Assembly: GCF_014926585.1 (NCBI RefSeq)
Contig: NZ_CP045422.1
Location: forward strand, 2,820,001-2,884,000
Reading direction: 5' to 3'
DNA from: Devosia beringensis
GTDB taxonomy: Bacteria > Pseudomonadota > Alphaproteobacteria > Rhizobiales > Devosiaceae
Length of the DNA stretch: 64,000 nucleotides
Below are positions 35,032 through 43,962 of the stretch, piece after piece. Position 1 is the first letter of the stretch. Every line of letters starts with the position of its first letter. A program made the position numbers and the translations under genes. The notes under the pieces were generated by a model. The model was not told the origin of the DNA. It did not search any database and worked only from the letters and a program-made list of their open reading frames with translations.

Positions 35032-35814
35032 ATGACCGAGTTCGGGGCAAACTATTCCATCCGCGATGAAATTCGCGATTTCTGGTCCGAGCGGGCGGCC
35101 ACGTTCGATCAGAGCGTCGGACACGAGATTTTCTCGGAAGCGGAGCGGGCGGGCTGGCATGGGCTGATCCGCAAACATCTGGGGGACGGTGACGGTCGCG
35201 CTGCGCTGGACCTGGCCAGCGGCACCGGCGTGATCTCACACCTGATGAACGATATGGGCTTCAAGGTCACCGGCGTTGACTGGTCCGAAGCCATGCTGGA
35301 ACAGGCGCGGGCCAAGGCAACAAAACGGGGTACGGACATCCGCTTCATCATGCGCGATGCCGAGAATACGCAAGAGCCACGCGGCAGCTACGACGTCATC
35401 ACCAACCGGCACTTGGTGTGGACGCTGGTCGATGCGCCTGCGGCCTTCCGGGAGTGGTTCGAGCTGCTCAAGCCCGGCGGCAAGCTGCTGATCGTCGACG
35501 GCAATATGGGCCGCAAGAGCTGGGTGACCCGGCTGCGCCTGGCATTCGGCGGCAAGGCGGGACACGGAAACCTCGCACCCGGCATGTCGGAGCGGCTGCA
35601 GCGCATTCGTGAACAGGTGCATTTTTCCGGCGACATGCCGGCGGAGGCCGTGGTGGCGGCGCTCGTGGCCACCGGCTTCGTCCATCCCGTCATTGATCGC
35701 CGGCTTGGTGCGATTCACTGGCCGCAGGCCCGCAAGATGGGCTTCTGGAGGGCGCTGGAACGCCTGACCCAGGACCGTTTTGCGATCTGTGTCACCAAGC
35801 CCGACAATTCATAG
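35032..35814 (+). CDS. SAM-dependent methyltransferase, metal-locus linked
   Basis: The 260-residue class I methyltransferase has motif I DLASGTG (near residue 60), an acidic residue at the end of beta-2 (GVDWSEAML), and FIMRDAEN and NRHLVWTL for motifs II-III. ATG 35032 has GGAG upstream. It is divergent from the iron-type ABC importer and shares a palindromic promoter with it, suggesting a role in making, modifying or processing a metal chelate. The family has no defined substrate, so this is inference from position. Confidence 0.8.
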   Translation: MTEFGANYSIRDEIRDFWSERAATFDQSVGHEIFSEAERAGWHGLIRKHLGDGDGRAALDLASGTGVISHLMNDMGFKVTGVDWSEAMLEQARAKATKRGTDIRFIMRDAENTQEPRGSYDVITNRHLVWTLVDAPAAFREWFELLKPGGKLLIVDGNMGRKSWVTRLRLAFGGKAGHGNLAPGMSERLQRIREQVHFSGDMPAEAVVAALVATGFVHPVIDRRLGAIHWPQARKMGFWRALERLTQDRFAICVTKPDNS

Positions 35815-35884
35815 CGGCTTTGCAGATCTCCTTGCGTCATGCGCGTGCGGATCGGCCGGGCATGGCCGGCCGCAGCGGCATTGG

Positions 35885-35898
35885 TTGATCGGGGTCAA
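35885..35898. promoter_or_regulatory. FNR/FixK-type box before efflux operon
   Basis: TTGATCGGGGTCAA matches the TTGAY-N4-RTCAA consensus for FNR/FixK-type regulators. It lies 74 bases before the membrane-fusion protein start, a position suiting activation. Confidence 0.6.
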
Positions 35899-35971
35899 TT
35901 CCGGGGCGGCGAAAGCGCGCTAGCGTGGCTGCGAACCAATTGTCCCGGTTCACCGCAAGCTGGGGTTTGCC

Positions 35972-37204
35972 ATGCAGCAAAATGCGCCCGATGTCGCCGC
36001 CGTGCTCGCGGCAGAAAACCAGCGCAGCGCCCAGCGCCGCCGCGTTACCCTGATTGCGCTGGTCGCCGTGGTGCTGGCCGCGGGGGGCGGCTGGTGGTGG
36101 TGGACGGCGGGGGCTGCGACGCGGAGCGCCCAGACCTACCTGACCGAAGCGGCAGCGCCGGCCGATATCAGCGTGATCGTGGTGGCCACCGGCACGCTGG
36201 AGCCGACGGGCGAGGCGGATGTCTCGAGCACCCTGGCCGGCACGATTGCGACCGTGCATGTCGATGCCAATGACAAAGTATCAAAAGGGCAGGTGCTGGC
36301 GCGGCTGGCCATGGGTGACCTTGATGCCCGGCTGGCCGGGGCGATCGCCATGGTCAGCAGCCAGGAGGCCAATCTGCTGGTGGCCGATACCAACCGGGCC
36401 GATGCCGAGGCGGTGCTGACGCGCACGCAGGCGCTGTCGAGCGGGCAATCGGTATCGGTGCGCGAACTGGAACTGGCGGCATCGGCGGCCAAGCGCGCGC
36501 AGGCGCAGCACGCGGTGGCCGAGGCGCAGCTGCGCGCGGCCCGCGCGGACCTGCAGGCGGTGCGCAATGATTATGACAAGGCCTGTATCTGCGCGCCGAT
36601 CGACGGGGTGGTGCTGGAGGCCAATGTCAATCCGGGCCAGGCTATCATCACCAGCGCCGGGCTTGGCCAGGCCCTGTTCGTGCTGGCCGAAGATCTGCAT
36701 CGCCTCTCGCTGGAGGTCGATATCGACGAGGCCGATATCGGCAGCGTGCAACAGGGCGACACGGCCAGCTTTGCCGTCGAGACCTGGCCGGACCGGGTGT
36801 TTGCCGGCACCATTCGCAAGATACTGTTCGCACCCAATATCGTGGATGGCGTGGTCAGCTATCGGGCCGAGCTGGACGTGGACAACGCGGACATGCTGCT
36901 GCGTCCGGGGATGACGGCGACGGCCGATATCGTGGTGGACAATCTCGACGACGTGCTGAGCATTCCCAATGCGGCCTTGCGGTTTTCGCCCGAGGTGGCG
37001 GCGGGCGGCAGCCTGATGGGGGGGATGATGCCGACCTCGAGCGTGGTCAGCCAGAGCGGGGAACGCAGCGTGTGGCTGCTGCGCGACGGCGCACCGGTCG
37101 AGGTCAAGGTCACTGTGGGTCTGACGGACGGGCAGCGCAGCGCCGTCAGTGGCGACGCCATCAAGGCCGGCGACCAGGTGGTTGTCGGCACCGTGGCGCG
37201 CTAA
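35972..37204 (+). CDS. Efflux membrane-fusion protein (MacA-like)
   Basis: The 410-residue periplasmic adaptor is anchored by one transmembrane helix (residues about 25-46) and has a split lipoyl domain (STLAGTIATVHVDANDKVSKGQVLARL in part), a coiled-coil hairpin of about 80 residues rich in Ala/Gln/Arg, a beta-barrel domain and a membrane-proximal domain. This is the layout of MacA-type partners of ABC exporters. The MacB-type ATPase and permease follow immediately. No outer-membrane TolC gene is nearby. An FNR-type box upstream suggests oxygen control. Confidence 0.88.
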   Translation: MQQNAPDVAAVLAAENQRSAQRRRVTLIALVAVVLAAGGGWWWWTAGAATRSAQTYLTEAAAPADISVIVVATGTLEPTGEADVSSTLAGTIATVHVDANDKVSKGQVLARLAMGDLDARLAGAIAMVSSQEANLLVADTNRADAEAVLTRTQALSSGQSVSVRELELAASAAKRAQAQHAVAEAQLRAARADLQAVRNDYDKACICAPIDGVVLEANVNPGQAIITSAGLGQALFVLAEDLHRLSLEVDIDEADIGSVQQGDTASFAVETWPDRVFAGTIRKILFAPNIVDGVVSYRAELDVDNADMLLRPGMTATADIVVDNLDDVLSIPNAALRFSPEVAAGGSLMGGMMPTSSVVSQSGERSVWLLRDGAPVEVKVTVGLTDGQRSAVSGDAIKAGDQVVVGTVAR

Positions 37205-37205
37205 G

Positions 37206-37919
37206 ATGGTGACCAAGGCGCCGGTGCTGGTGGAACTGAGGGGCCTGACCAAGACCTATGGCATGGGCGACGGCACGGTGCGGGCGCTGGACGGGCTCGA
37301 CCTCAGCATCGGTCGCGGCGAGCTCATCGCCATCATGGGGCCGAGCGGATCGGGCAAATCCACGGCAATGAACATTATCGGCTATCTCGACATGCCGACG
37401 GACGGACAATACCTGTTCGACGGCGTGCCGGTGCAAGCGGTCAGCCGGGCGCAGCGTACCCTGCTGCGGCGCAGCTTTCTGGGCTTTGTCTTCCAGGGCT
37501 ACAACCTGCTGTCGCGCAGCACGGCCATCGAAAATGTCGAACTGCCGCTGACCTATCGCGGCGTGGGCCGCGGCGCGCGGCGCGATCTGGCGCAGGCGGC
37601 GCTGCGCCGCGTCGGGCTTGAGGGACGCGAGCATCATCTGCCGTCACAACTGTCGGGCGGGCAGCAGCAGCGGGTGGCCATTGCCCGCGCCATCGTCACC
37701 AGCCCGATGCTGCTGCTGGCCGACGAGCCGACGGGCAATCTCGATACGGCGACGAGCCGGGACATCATGAACCTGCTGGTCGAGCTCAACCGGGAAGACG
37801 GCATCACCATTGCCATGGTGACCCATGAACCGGACATGGCGGCCTATTGCCGGCGCCAGATCCGCATCGTCGATGGCAAGGTGCAGCACGATAGCGGGGA
37901 GCCTGGCCATGCTGATTGA
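37206..37919 (+). CDS. MacB/LolD-type ABC ATPase
   Basis: A stand-alone 237-residue ATPase with Walker [10 protein letters not shown] (45-53), the MacB/LolD-type Q-loop [23 protein letters not shown], signature LSGGQQQR and Walker [13 protein letters not shown]. It is one base beyond the stop of the adaptor gene, and its end overlaps the permease gene by 11 bases, so the MacB ATPase and permease halves are separate proteins here. ATG 37206 is used; an earlier in-frame start lies inside the adaptor gene. Confidence 0.92.
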   Translation: MVTKAPVLVELRGLTKTYGMGDGTVRALDGLDLSIGRGELIAIMGPSGSGKSTAMNIIGYLDMPTDGQYLFDGVPVQAVSRAQRTLLRRSFLGFVFQGYNLLSRSTAIENVELPLTYRGVGRGARRDLAQAALRRVGLEGREHHLPSQLSGGQQQRVAIARAIVTSPMLLLADEPTGNLDTATSRDIMNLLVELNREDGITIAMVTHEPDMAAYCRRQIRIVDGKVQHDSGEPGHAD

Positions 37920-39120
37920 ATCGATCCGGCTGGCGCTGAGTGCCGTCTGGCGCAATGCGCTGCGCTCGCTGCTCACCATGCTGGGGGTGACGATCGGGGT
38001 GGCGGCGGTGATCAGCATGGTAACGCTGGGGCAGGGCACCACGGCCGAAGTCGGCGAGAGCGTCGCCAGCCTGGGCAGCAACCTGCTGATGGTGCGGCCC
38101 GGCCAATATAGCCAGACGCCGGGCGGCGGCGGCGTCGGCGTGGCGAGCCTTGAGACCGCCGATGCGGAGGCGATCGCCCGACAGGTGGACCGGGTGCGCG
38201 TGGTGGCGCCGACCGACAGCCGGTCGCTGACCGTCATCGCCAACAATATCGACTTCTTCACCACCGTCATCGGCACCGACAACCGCTATCTCGATACGCG
38301 CGAATGGGGCGTGGCGAGCGGGCGGGCCTTCGAGGAGGGCGAAGTGCGCGCCGGCTCATCGGTCTGCATCATCGGTGCCGGCGTGGTGGACGAGCTGTTC
38401 AACGGGCTCAACCCGCTGGGCGAGCCGATCCGGCTCAAGAAGATGGTGTGCCGGGTGGTGGGCGTGCTTGAAGAAAAGGGCGGCTCGGCCTTTGGCGCCA
38501 ATGAGGATGACGTGATCATCGTGCCGCTGCGCACGCTGCAGCGCCGCATTTCGGGCAATTCGGGCGTGACGCTGATCTATGTGGCGGCAACGGACGAGGG
38601 CGCCATTACCCAGGTCAAGGACGACGTCACCGCGCTGATGCGGGAAAGACGGCACCTGTCGGCCAATGAAGACAATGACTTCATGGTCATGGACATGCGG
38701 CAGATCGCCAGCATGCTCGACACCATCATGGGGGTGCTGACGGGGCTCTTGTCGGCGGTGGCCGGGATCAGCCTATTGGTGGGCGGCATCGGCATCATGA
38801 ACATCATGCTGGCCTCGGTCACCGAGCGGACGCGGGAGATCGGCATCAGGCTGGCCATCGGGGCGCGGGAATCGCAGGTGCTGACGCAGTTCCTGGTGGA
38901 AGCCACGGTGCTGTCCGCGCTGGGCGGGATCATCGGCATTGCGCTGGGGCTGGGGGTGTCGGCGATCGGGGCGAGCTATCTCAAGGTGCCCTTCGTGCCC
39001 GATCCGCTGGTGGTGCTGCTGGCCTTCGGTTTCTCGGGCCTGGTGGGGGTTGGTTTCGGCTATTTCCCGGCGCGCAATGCAGCCCGGCTCGATCCGATCG
39101 AGGCGCTGCGGCGCGAGTGA
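37909..39120 (+). CDS. MacB-type permease (FtsX domain)
   Basis: The 403-residue permease has an N-terminal helix (LRSLLTMLGVTIGVAAVISMV), a large periplasmic MacB_PCD domain (residues about 45-270) and a C-terminal FtsX domain with three helices including LLVGGIGIMNIMLASVTERTREIGIR in part. It couples ATP hydrolysis to periplasmic expulsion of drugs, peptides or lipoproteins. It lacks a fused ATPase, which the preceding gene supplies. The strongest hairpin in the window follows one base after the stop. Confidence 0.92.
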   Translation: MLIESIRLALSAVWRNALRSLLTMLGVTIGVAAVISMVTLGQGTTAEVGESVASLGSNLLMVRPGQYSQTPGGGGVGVASLETADAEAIARQVDRVRVVAPTDSRSLTVIANNIDFFTTVIGTDNRYLDTREWGVASGRAFEEGEVRAGSSVCIIGAGVVDELFNGLNPLGEPIRLKKMVCRVVGVLEEKGGSAFGANEDDVIIVPLRTLQRRISGNSGVTLIYVAATDEGAITQVKDDVTALMRERRHLSANEDNDFMVMDMRQIASMLDTIMGVLTGLLSAVAGISLLVGGIGIMNIMLASVTERTREIGIRLAIGARESQVLTQFLVEATVLSALGGIIGIALGLGVSAIGASYLKVPFVPDPLVVLLAFGFSGLVGVGFGYFPARNAARLDPIEALRRE

Positions 39121-39162
39121 GCATTGACCCGCCGCCAACCTGGGGCGGCGGCGGGTCAATGC
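39121..39162. terminator. 16-bp perfect bidirectional terminator hairpin
   Basis: The 16 bases at 39121-39136 (GCATTGACCCGCCGCC) are perfectly complementary to 39147-39162, with a 10-base loop. It lies between converging macB-type and hemN genes, directly after the first stop codon. Confidence 0.8.
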
Positions 39163-39182
39163 GCCGAGATGCGGCGTCGCGT

Positions 39183-40529
39183 TCAGATGGCCTTGGAATA
39201 GCGGGCGCTGTCCTGCGCGAGATAGGCGTCAAAGGTGGCGGCGACGGTGCGGACGAAGGGCCGACCGGCATCGGTAATCACCAGGGTGCCCGGCTGCAGG
39301 GTGGCCAGGCCCTTGGTGTCTTCCATGGCAAAGGTGACCGCCTCGCAGATCACCGGCTCGGCGGCCGCACCGAAGCGCTGGCGCAGTTCGGCAAAGCTCA
39401 GGCGGAAATCACACATCAGCCGTTCGATGGCGTGACCGCGCAGCTTGTCGTCCGCGGTGAAGGCCAGGCCACGCGCCACGGTGCCTGTGCCGGCAAGAGC
39501 ATGGCGTTCGTATTCGCCGGTGGCGACAATGTTCTGCACATAGCCTTGCGGCAGCCGGCCGATGGCGGAGGCGCCCAGGCCGATCAGGGCGTCGTGTTCG
39601 TCGACGGTATAGCCCTGGAAGTTGCGCTGCAGCGTGCCGGCCGCAGCGGCGAGCGCCATGGCGTCATGGGGCAAAGCAAAATGGTCAAAGCCGATATTGA
39701 CGTAGCCGGCGGCGCGCAGCACGTCGGCCGCCGCGGTGGCTTGGGCAAAGCGCTGCTGGCTGTCGGGCAGGACCTTGTCGTCGATCATGCTCTGGTGCTT
39801 CTTGATCCAGGGCACGTGGGCATAGCCGAACAGGGCGATGCGCTCGGGCTGCAGCGACACCACCTGGCGGGCGGTGTCGATGGCGCCGGCAACGGTCTGG
39901 TGCGGCAGGCCATAGAGCATGTCGATATTGATGGAAGCGACGCCGCGGCTGCGCATGGCCTCGACCACGGTCCGGGTCTGGTCAAAGCTCTGCAGGCGGT
40001 TGATCGCGGCCTGGACCTGGGGATCGAAATCCTGCACGCCGATACTGGCGCGCGTCAGGCCGGCGGCGGCCCAGGCGTCGAACTTGGCGGGCTCCATGTC
40101 ACTGGGGTCAAGCTCGACGCTGAACTCGACCGTGTCGGTGACATTGAAGGAGCGGCGCAGCAGGGCGGTCACCGATGCAATGTCGGCAGCGGCTAGCATG
40201 GAGGGGGAACCGCCGCCCCAGTGGATGGCGGTCACCGGGCGTTGCCCGACCAGGGCGCCGATGCGGGAAATTTCGGCGTGGAGCGCCTGCAGGTAGTGGG
40301 CGATCGGGGCGTAGCGATTGACCTGCTTGGTGTGGCAACCGCAGAACCAGCACAGCCGGTCGCAAAAGGGCAGGTGCAGATAGAGCGAGATGCGCGCATC
40401 GGCCGGCAGTTCGGCCAGCCAGGCTTCATACTGAGCCTGACCGATGCCGGCATGGAAGTGCGGCGCGGTGGGATAGCTGGTGTAGCGGGGCACCGGCGTG
40501 GTCAGTTCAGCGACAAGGGCGTTGGGCAT
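39183..40529 (-). CDS. hemN: Oxygen-independent coproporphyrinogen III oxidase HemN
   Basis: The 448-residue radical-SAM enzyme has the 4Fe-4S motif CDRLCWFC with Cys56, Cys60 and Cys63 and the following Cys65 typical of true HemN. Other family marks are YPTAPHF near the start, IHWGGGSPSML and DMLYGLPHQT. It decarboxylates coproporphyrinogen III to protoporphyrinogen IX in heme synthesis when oxygen is scarce. ATG 40529 is chosen for the GGAG six bases upstream; longer in-frame starts exist. A perfect FNR-type palindrome lies 49-62 bases upstream. Confidence 0.94.
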   Translation of the reverse strand: MPNALVAELTTPVPRYTSYPTAPHFHAGIGQAQYEAWLAELPADARISLYLHLPFCDRLCWFCGCHTKQVNRYAPIAHYLQALHAEISRIGALVGQRPVTAIHWGGGSPSMLAAADIASVTALLRRSFNVTDTVEFSVELDPSDMEPAKFDAWAAAGLTRASIGVQDFDPQVQAAINRLQSFDQTRTVVEAMRSRGVASINIDMLYGLPHQTVAGAIDTARQVVSLQPERIALFGYAHVPWIKKHQSMIDDKVLPDSQQRFAQATAAADVLRAAGYVNIGFDHFALPHDAMALAAAAGTLQRNFQGYTVDEHDALIGLGASAIGRLPQGYVQNIVATGEYERHALAGTGTVARGLAFTADDKLRGHAIERLMCDFRLSFAELRQRFGAAAEPVICEAVTFAMEDTKGLATLQPGTLVITDAGRPFVRTVAATFDAYLAQDSARYSKAI

Positions 40530-40917
40530 CGGGTTCTCCATTGCCCTGACTGATAGCGGTTTGGCGGAGAGGCTTCCTTGACCTTGGTCAATCGCCCGGA
40601 CGATCACGGCGGGACGGGCCGGCGCGGTCACTGCTGCGCTTTAGGAGCAAAGTCCTGTGGCAACTCCGCCAATGCCGTGCCGTTCGCCGCGGCATTGGCG
40701 CGCAGGTGCGTCAATGTTGACGTCAATGCACAAGCTGGGCGGCCAGCTTTGCCGTAAGACGTGGCACGCGGCAGCAGGGAATAGTGGCCGCAGAAAATCC
40801 TGATGCCGGAAAGTTTTGCTGCCCCCACCTTTGCGGGCCGCGTTGTCCGAACGGGCGCCAGATTTGTTGTGGTGCCCGCGTGAAATGTGGTTATGTCGGG
40901 GCCATGAGGGTGACGAT
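40530..40917. other. Gene-free 390-base gap with hairpin and palindrome
   Basis: Apart from the hemN FNR box, no gene is seen. A perfect 11-bp hairpin, CGCCAATGCCG (40667-40677) and CGGCATTGGCG (40690-40700), is followed by a 10-base palindrome TTGACGTCAA (40717-40726), itself within a direct repeat CGTCAATG. A small RNA or an operator region is possible. Confidence 0.45.
40578..40591 (-). promoter_or_regulatory. FNR/FixK-type box upstream of hemN
   Basis: TTGACCTTGGTCAA is a perfect palindrome of the TTGAY-N4-RTCAA type, centred about 55 bases before the hemN start. This is the expected place for oxygen-responsive activation. Confidence 0.75.
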
Positions 40918-43599
40918 TTGAGCATTGCAATGGATCGACGCGGGCCCCGCCTCGGATTGCACCGTGCTGCCACCACCCTGGTTGTCGCGCTGGTCGCGTT
41001 CATCGCCGTCGGATCGGCCTATCTGGTCTGGAAGACCTATAGCGACGCCGAAGCCCGCATCAGCGGCCAGACCGAATCGGGAGCACAGGTGGTGGCGGCC
41101 AGCATGGGCTGGGCCATCGAGACGGCCCACCAGGTATTGCGCCGGGTCGACAATTCCCTGGGCGAAGAAGTGATCGCCCCGCCCACCGACGGCGCCAGCG
41201 CGCTGATCGATGCCACGGCCAATCTGCCGGGGGATGTGCGGGTCTATGTCGTCAATACCGATGGCGCCACGCTGCTGACGACAGACCCTGAATTCACCCC
41301 CATCGATGTGCGCGACCGCGAATATTTCACCGCCGTGGCGGAGGGCGCGCCCTGGCATATCTCGTCCATGCTGATCAGCCGGCTGAATGGCCAGCAGATC
41401 TTTACCGTGAGCAAGCGCGTCGAACGCAATGGTGTGTTTGCCGGGGCGGCCATCCTCTCGTTCAATTCGGACCTGATGCAGGCGATCTGGGAGTCGCTCG
41501 ACATGGATGAGCGCTCAACCGTGGCGCTGATCCGCGACGATGGCCAGCTGGTATCGCGCTACCCCCTGTCGGGCGGACCGGTCGATCTCAGCGACCAGCC
41601 GCTGTTCACGCAATATCTGCCTGCGCAGACTTCGGGCACCTATCAGGCGGTGTCGGCAGTGGATGGGGTGGAGCGGGTGGTGGGCTATCGGCGGATCGAG
41701 GGCAGCAATCTGATTGCCGTGGCCTCGATCAACCGGGATGCGGCCTATTCCGCCCTGAACCAGTCGATTCTGACCCTGCTGGCCCTGGCCATTCCGGCCG
41801 GGATCGGCCTGCTGCTGGCCGGCTATTGGGTGTTTCGCCTGCTGCAGCGGGACCGCCAGCAGCTCGAGATCGAAGCCGAGTTCGAAAGTGTCGCCGAAGC
41901 CATGCCCAACCATGTCTGGACGGCCACGCCGGACGGGGTCTTCGACTGGTTCAATTCGGAGGTCTATGGCTTTACCGGCCTTGACCATGCGGCGCTGGCC
42001 GGCACTGGCTGGATGCAGGTGGTGCATCCGGATGACCGGGCCGGGGCTGCCAGCAGCTGGCAGGCGGCGCTGCAGACCGGGGAGTCCTATGACGCCGAGC
42101 TCCGCCTGCGCGGAGCGGACGGGCGCTATCGCTGGCATCTGGTGCGGGCGGTGCCGACACGCAATGGCAAGGGCGTAGTGCAGCGCTGGATCGGCACCAA
42201 TACCGATATCGACGCGCAGAAGACCTCGGCCCAGGCGCTGGCGGACAGCGAAGCGCGGTTGCGGCTGGCCATTGTCGCCGGGCAGATGGCGGTGTGGGAC
42301 CTTGATACGACGACCGGTGTCATCAGCCCCTCGCCGTCACTCAACCGGCTCTATGGCTTTGCTGAAGATGCCATGCCGACCACCGAGGACTATGTCTCGC
42401 GCTATGCGCCGGGCGAGCGCGAACGGGTCGAGCAGGTCCTGGCCGAGACCATTGCCCGCGGCGACCGGGAGCTGGAAGTGGAAGTCCGCCATGTCTGGCC
42501 CGACGGCACGGAAAAGTGGCTGCTGATCCGGGCGCAGCTTGGGCTGCCGGACGATGCCGGCCGCACGGTGGGCGTGGTGATCGACATCACCGAGCGGCGG
42601 TCGGTCGAGGAAGCCCTCAAGCGCAGCGAGCGGCGCTTCCGCCTGTCGCAACAGGCGGCCGGCATTGCCTCGCTGGAGCTCGATATAGCGAGCGGAACGG
42701 TGCTGGGATCGGACCGGTTCTGGGAGATCTGGGGGCTGGAGCCGCGCGAGAGCATTCACATCAGTGCGCTCGAAGCCATTGTCGTGCCCGAGCATCAGGA
42801 TGTGCGCTCGACGGCCGAGACGCGGCAGTCGGGGACGGCGGCGCCGCATGTGGAATACCGCATCAAGCGGCCGGACAATGGCGAGATCCGCTGGCTGGCC
42901 CGCCATATCGAGTTCCTGCACGATGCCACGGGCAGGCCGATCAAGATGTATGGCATCATGCAGGACATCACCGACGAGAAGGCGGCCCAGGCGCGCCAGC
43001 AGATGCTGACCCATGAGCTCGAGCATCGCATCAAGAACATCCTGGCCATGGTCTCGGCCATTGCGTCACGCACGCTGCGCGATACCGATCTGGTCACGGC
43101 GCGCGCCGCCTTTACCGAGCGGCTGCAGGCGCTGGCGACGGCGCATGACATCCTGACCACCACGCAGTGGACCGAGGCGTCGATTGCCGATGTGGTCAAC
43201 GCAACCATCGTGCCCCTGCCGAGCGAGCAGATCCGGGCCAGCGGTCCCAATGTGATGCTGCAACCCAAGACGGCCTTGTCGCTGGCGCTGGCGATCAACG
43301 AACTGGGCACCAATGCGCTCAAATATGGCGCGCTGTCGGTGCCGACCGGCCAGGTCGAGATCGACTGGCGGTTTGAACCGGCGGCAGCAGGCGGATACAC
43401 GCTGTACTGGCGCTGGGCGGAAAGTGGCGGGCCAGAGGTGATCGCGCCGACCCGGAGCGGCTTTGGCTCCTTTTTGGTGACGCGCGTGCTGGGCGGCGAC
43501 TTTGGTGGCGTGGCAACACTTGACTATCCGCCCACCGGCGTGGTCTGCGCTTTGACGGCGCCACTGGACAAGAGCCAGGTAACAGGAATGCAGTCATGA
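40918..43599 (+). CDS. HWE-family sensor histidine kinase with three PAS domains
   Basis: The protein is 893 residues from TTG 40918 (GAGGG correctly spaced) or 889 from ATG 40930. Residues about 15-37 form TM1, and a periplasmic Cache-like sensor runs to about 278. TM2 follows (LLALAIPAGIGLLLAGYWVF), then three PAS domains (about 318-430, 440-555 and 568-690, two ending in DIT/GI motifs) and an HWE kinase core with HELEHRIKNILAMV as H-box. The HWE class is common in alphaproteobacteria and often feeds the general stress response. It overlaps by four bases a gene for a lone receiver domain, its likely partner. The ligand is unknown. Confidence 0.9.
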   Translation: MSIAMDRRGPRLGLHRAATTLVVALVAFIAVGSAYLVWKTYSDAEARISGQTESGAQVVAASMGWAIETAHQVLRRVDNSLGEEVIAPPTDGASALIDATANLPGDVRVYVVNTDGATLLTTDPEFTPIDVRDREYFTAVAEGAPWHISSMLISRLNGQQIFTVSKRVERNGVFAGAAILSFNSDLMQAIWESLDMDERSTVALIRDDGQLVSRYPLSGGPVDLSDQPLFTQYLPAQTSGTYQAVSAVDGVERVVGYRRIEGSNLIAVASINRDAAYSALNQSILTLLALAIPAGIGLLLAGYWVFRLLQRDRQQLEIEAEFESVAEAMPNHVWTATPDGVFDWFNSEVYGFTGLDHAALAGTGWMQVVHPDDRAGAASSWQAALQTGESYDAELRLRGADGRYRWHLVRAVPTRNGKGVVQRWIGTNTDIDAQKTSAQALADSEARLRLAIVAGQMAVWDLDTTTGVISPSPSLNRLYGFAEDAMPTTEDYVSRYAPGERERVEQVLAETIARGDRELEVEVRHVWPDGTEKWLLIRAQLGLPDDAGRTVGVVIDITERRSVEEALKRSERRFRLSQQAAGIASLELDIASGTVLGSDRFWEIWGLEPRESIHISALEAIVVPEHQDVRSTAETRQSGTAAPHVEYRIKRPDNGEIRWLARHIEFLHDATGRPIKMYGIMQDITDEKAAQARQQMLTHELEHRIKNILAMVSAIASRTLRDTDLVTARAAFTERLQALATAHDILTTTQWTEASIADVVNATIVPLPSEQIRASGPNVMLQPKTALSLALAINELGTNALKYGALSVPTGQVEIDWRFEPAAAGGYTLYWRWAESGGPEVIAPTRSGFGSFLVTRVLGGDFGGVATLDYPPTGVVCALTAPLDKSQVTGMQS

Positions 43600-43952
43600 C
43601 GAGCGTATCGGGCGGGGTGGTTCTGGTCGTGGAAGACGAGGCACTGCTGCTGTTTTCCATCGCCGATGATTTGCGCGAGCTGGGGTTCAGCGTGCTGGAA
43701 GCCCGCAATGCCGACGAAGCCGTGGCTCGGCTCGAGGCGCATGCCGAAATAGCCGTGGTGTTTACCGATATCGACATGCCCGGCTCGATGGACGGGCTGG
43801 GGCTGACGGCCCTGGTCGACCAGCGCTGGCCAGCCCTCAAGGTCGTGGTTACCTCAGGCAAGAAGCTGCCCGATCGCGCCGCGATGCCCGAGGGCGTGCA
43901 GTTCCTGTCCAAGCCCTATGCGATCGAACAGGTGGTCCGCGCCATCGGCTGA
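43596..43952 (+). CDS. Single-domain response regulator
   Basis: The 118-residue protein is only a receiver domain: acid pocket EDE at residues 13-15, phospho-acceptor Asp58 in FTDIDMPG, conserved Thr/Ser in VVTSGKK, and Lys in FLSKPYAI. It has no output domain and so must act by protein contact or as a phosphate sink. Its ATG overlaps the stop of the HWE kinase (ATGA), which makes the two a translationally coupled pair. This receiver type commonly accompanies HWE kinases. Confidence 0.9.
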   Translation: MTSVSGGVVLVVEDEALLLFSIADDLRELGFSVLEARNADEAVARLEAHAEIAVVFTDIDMPGSMDGLGLTALVDQRWPALKVVVTSGKKLPDRAAMPEGVQFLSKPYAIEQVVRAIG

Positions 43953-43962
43953 TCCGGCCGGC

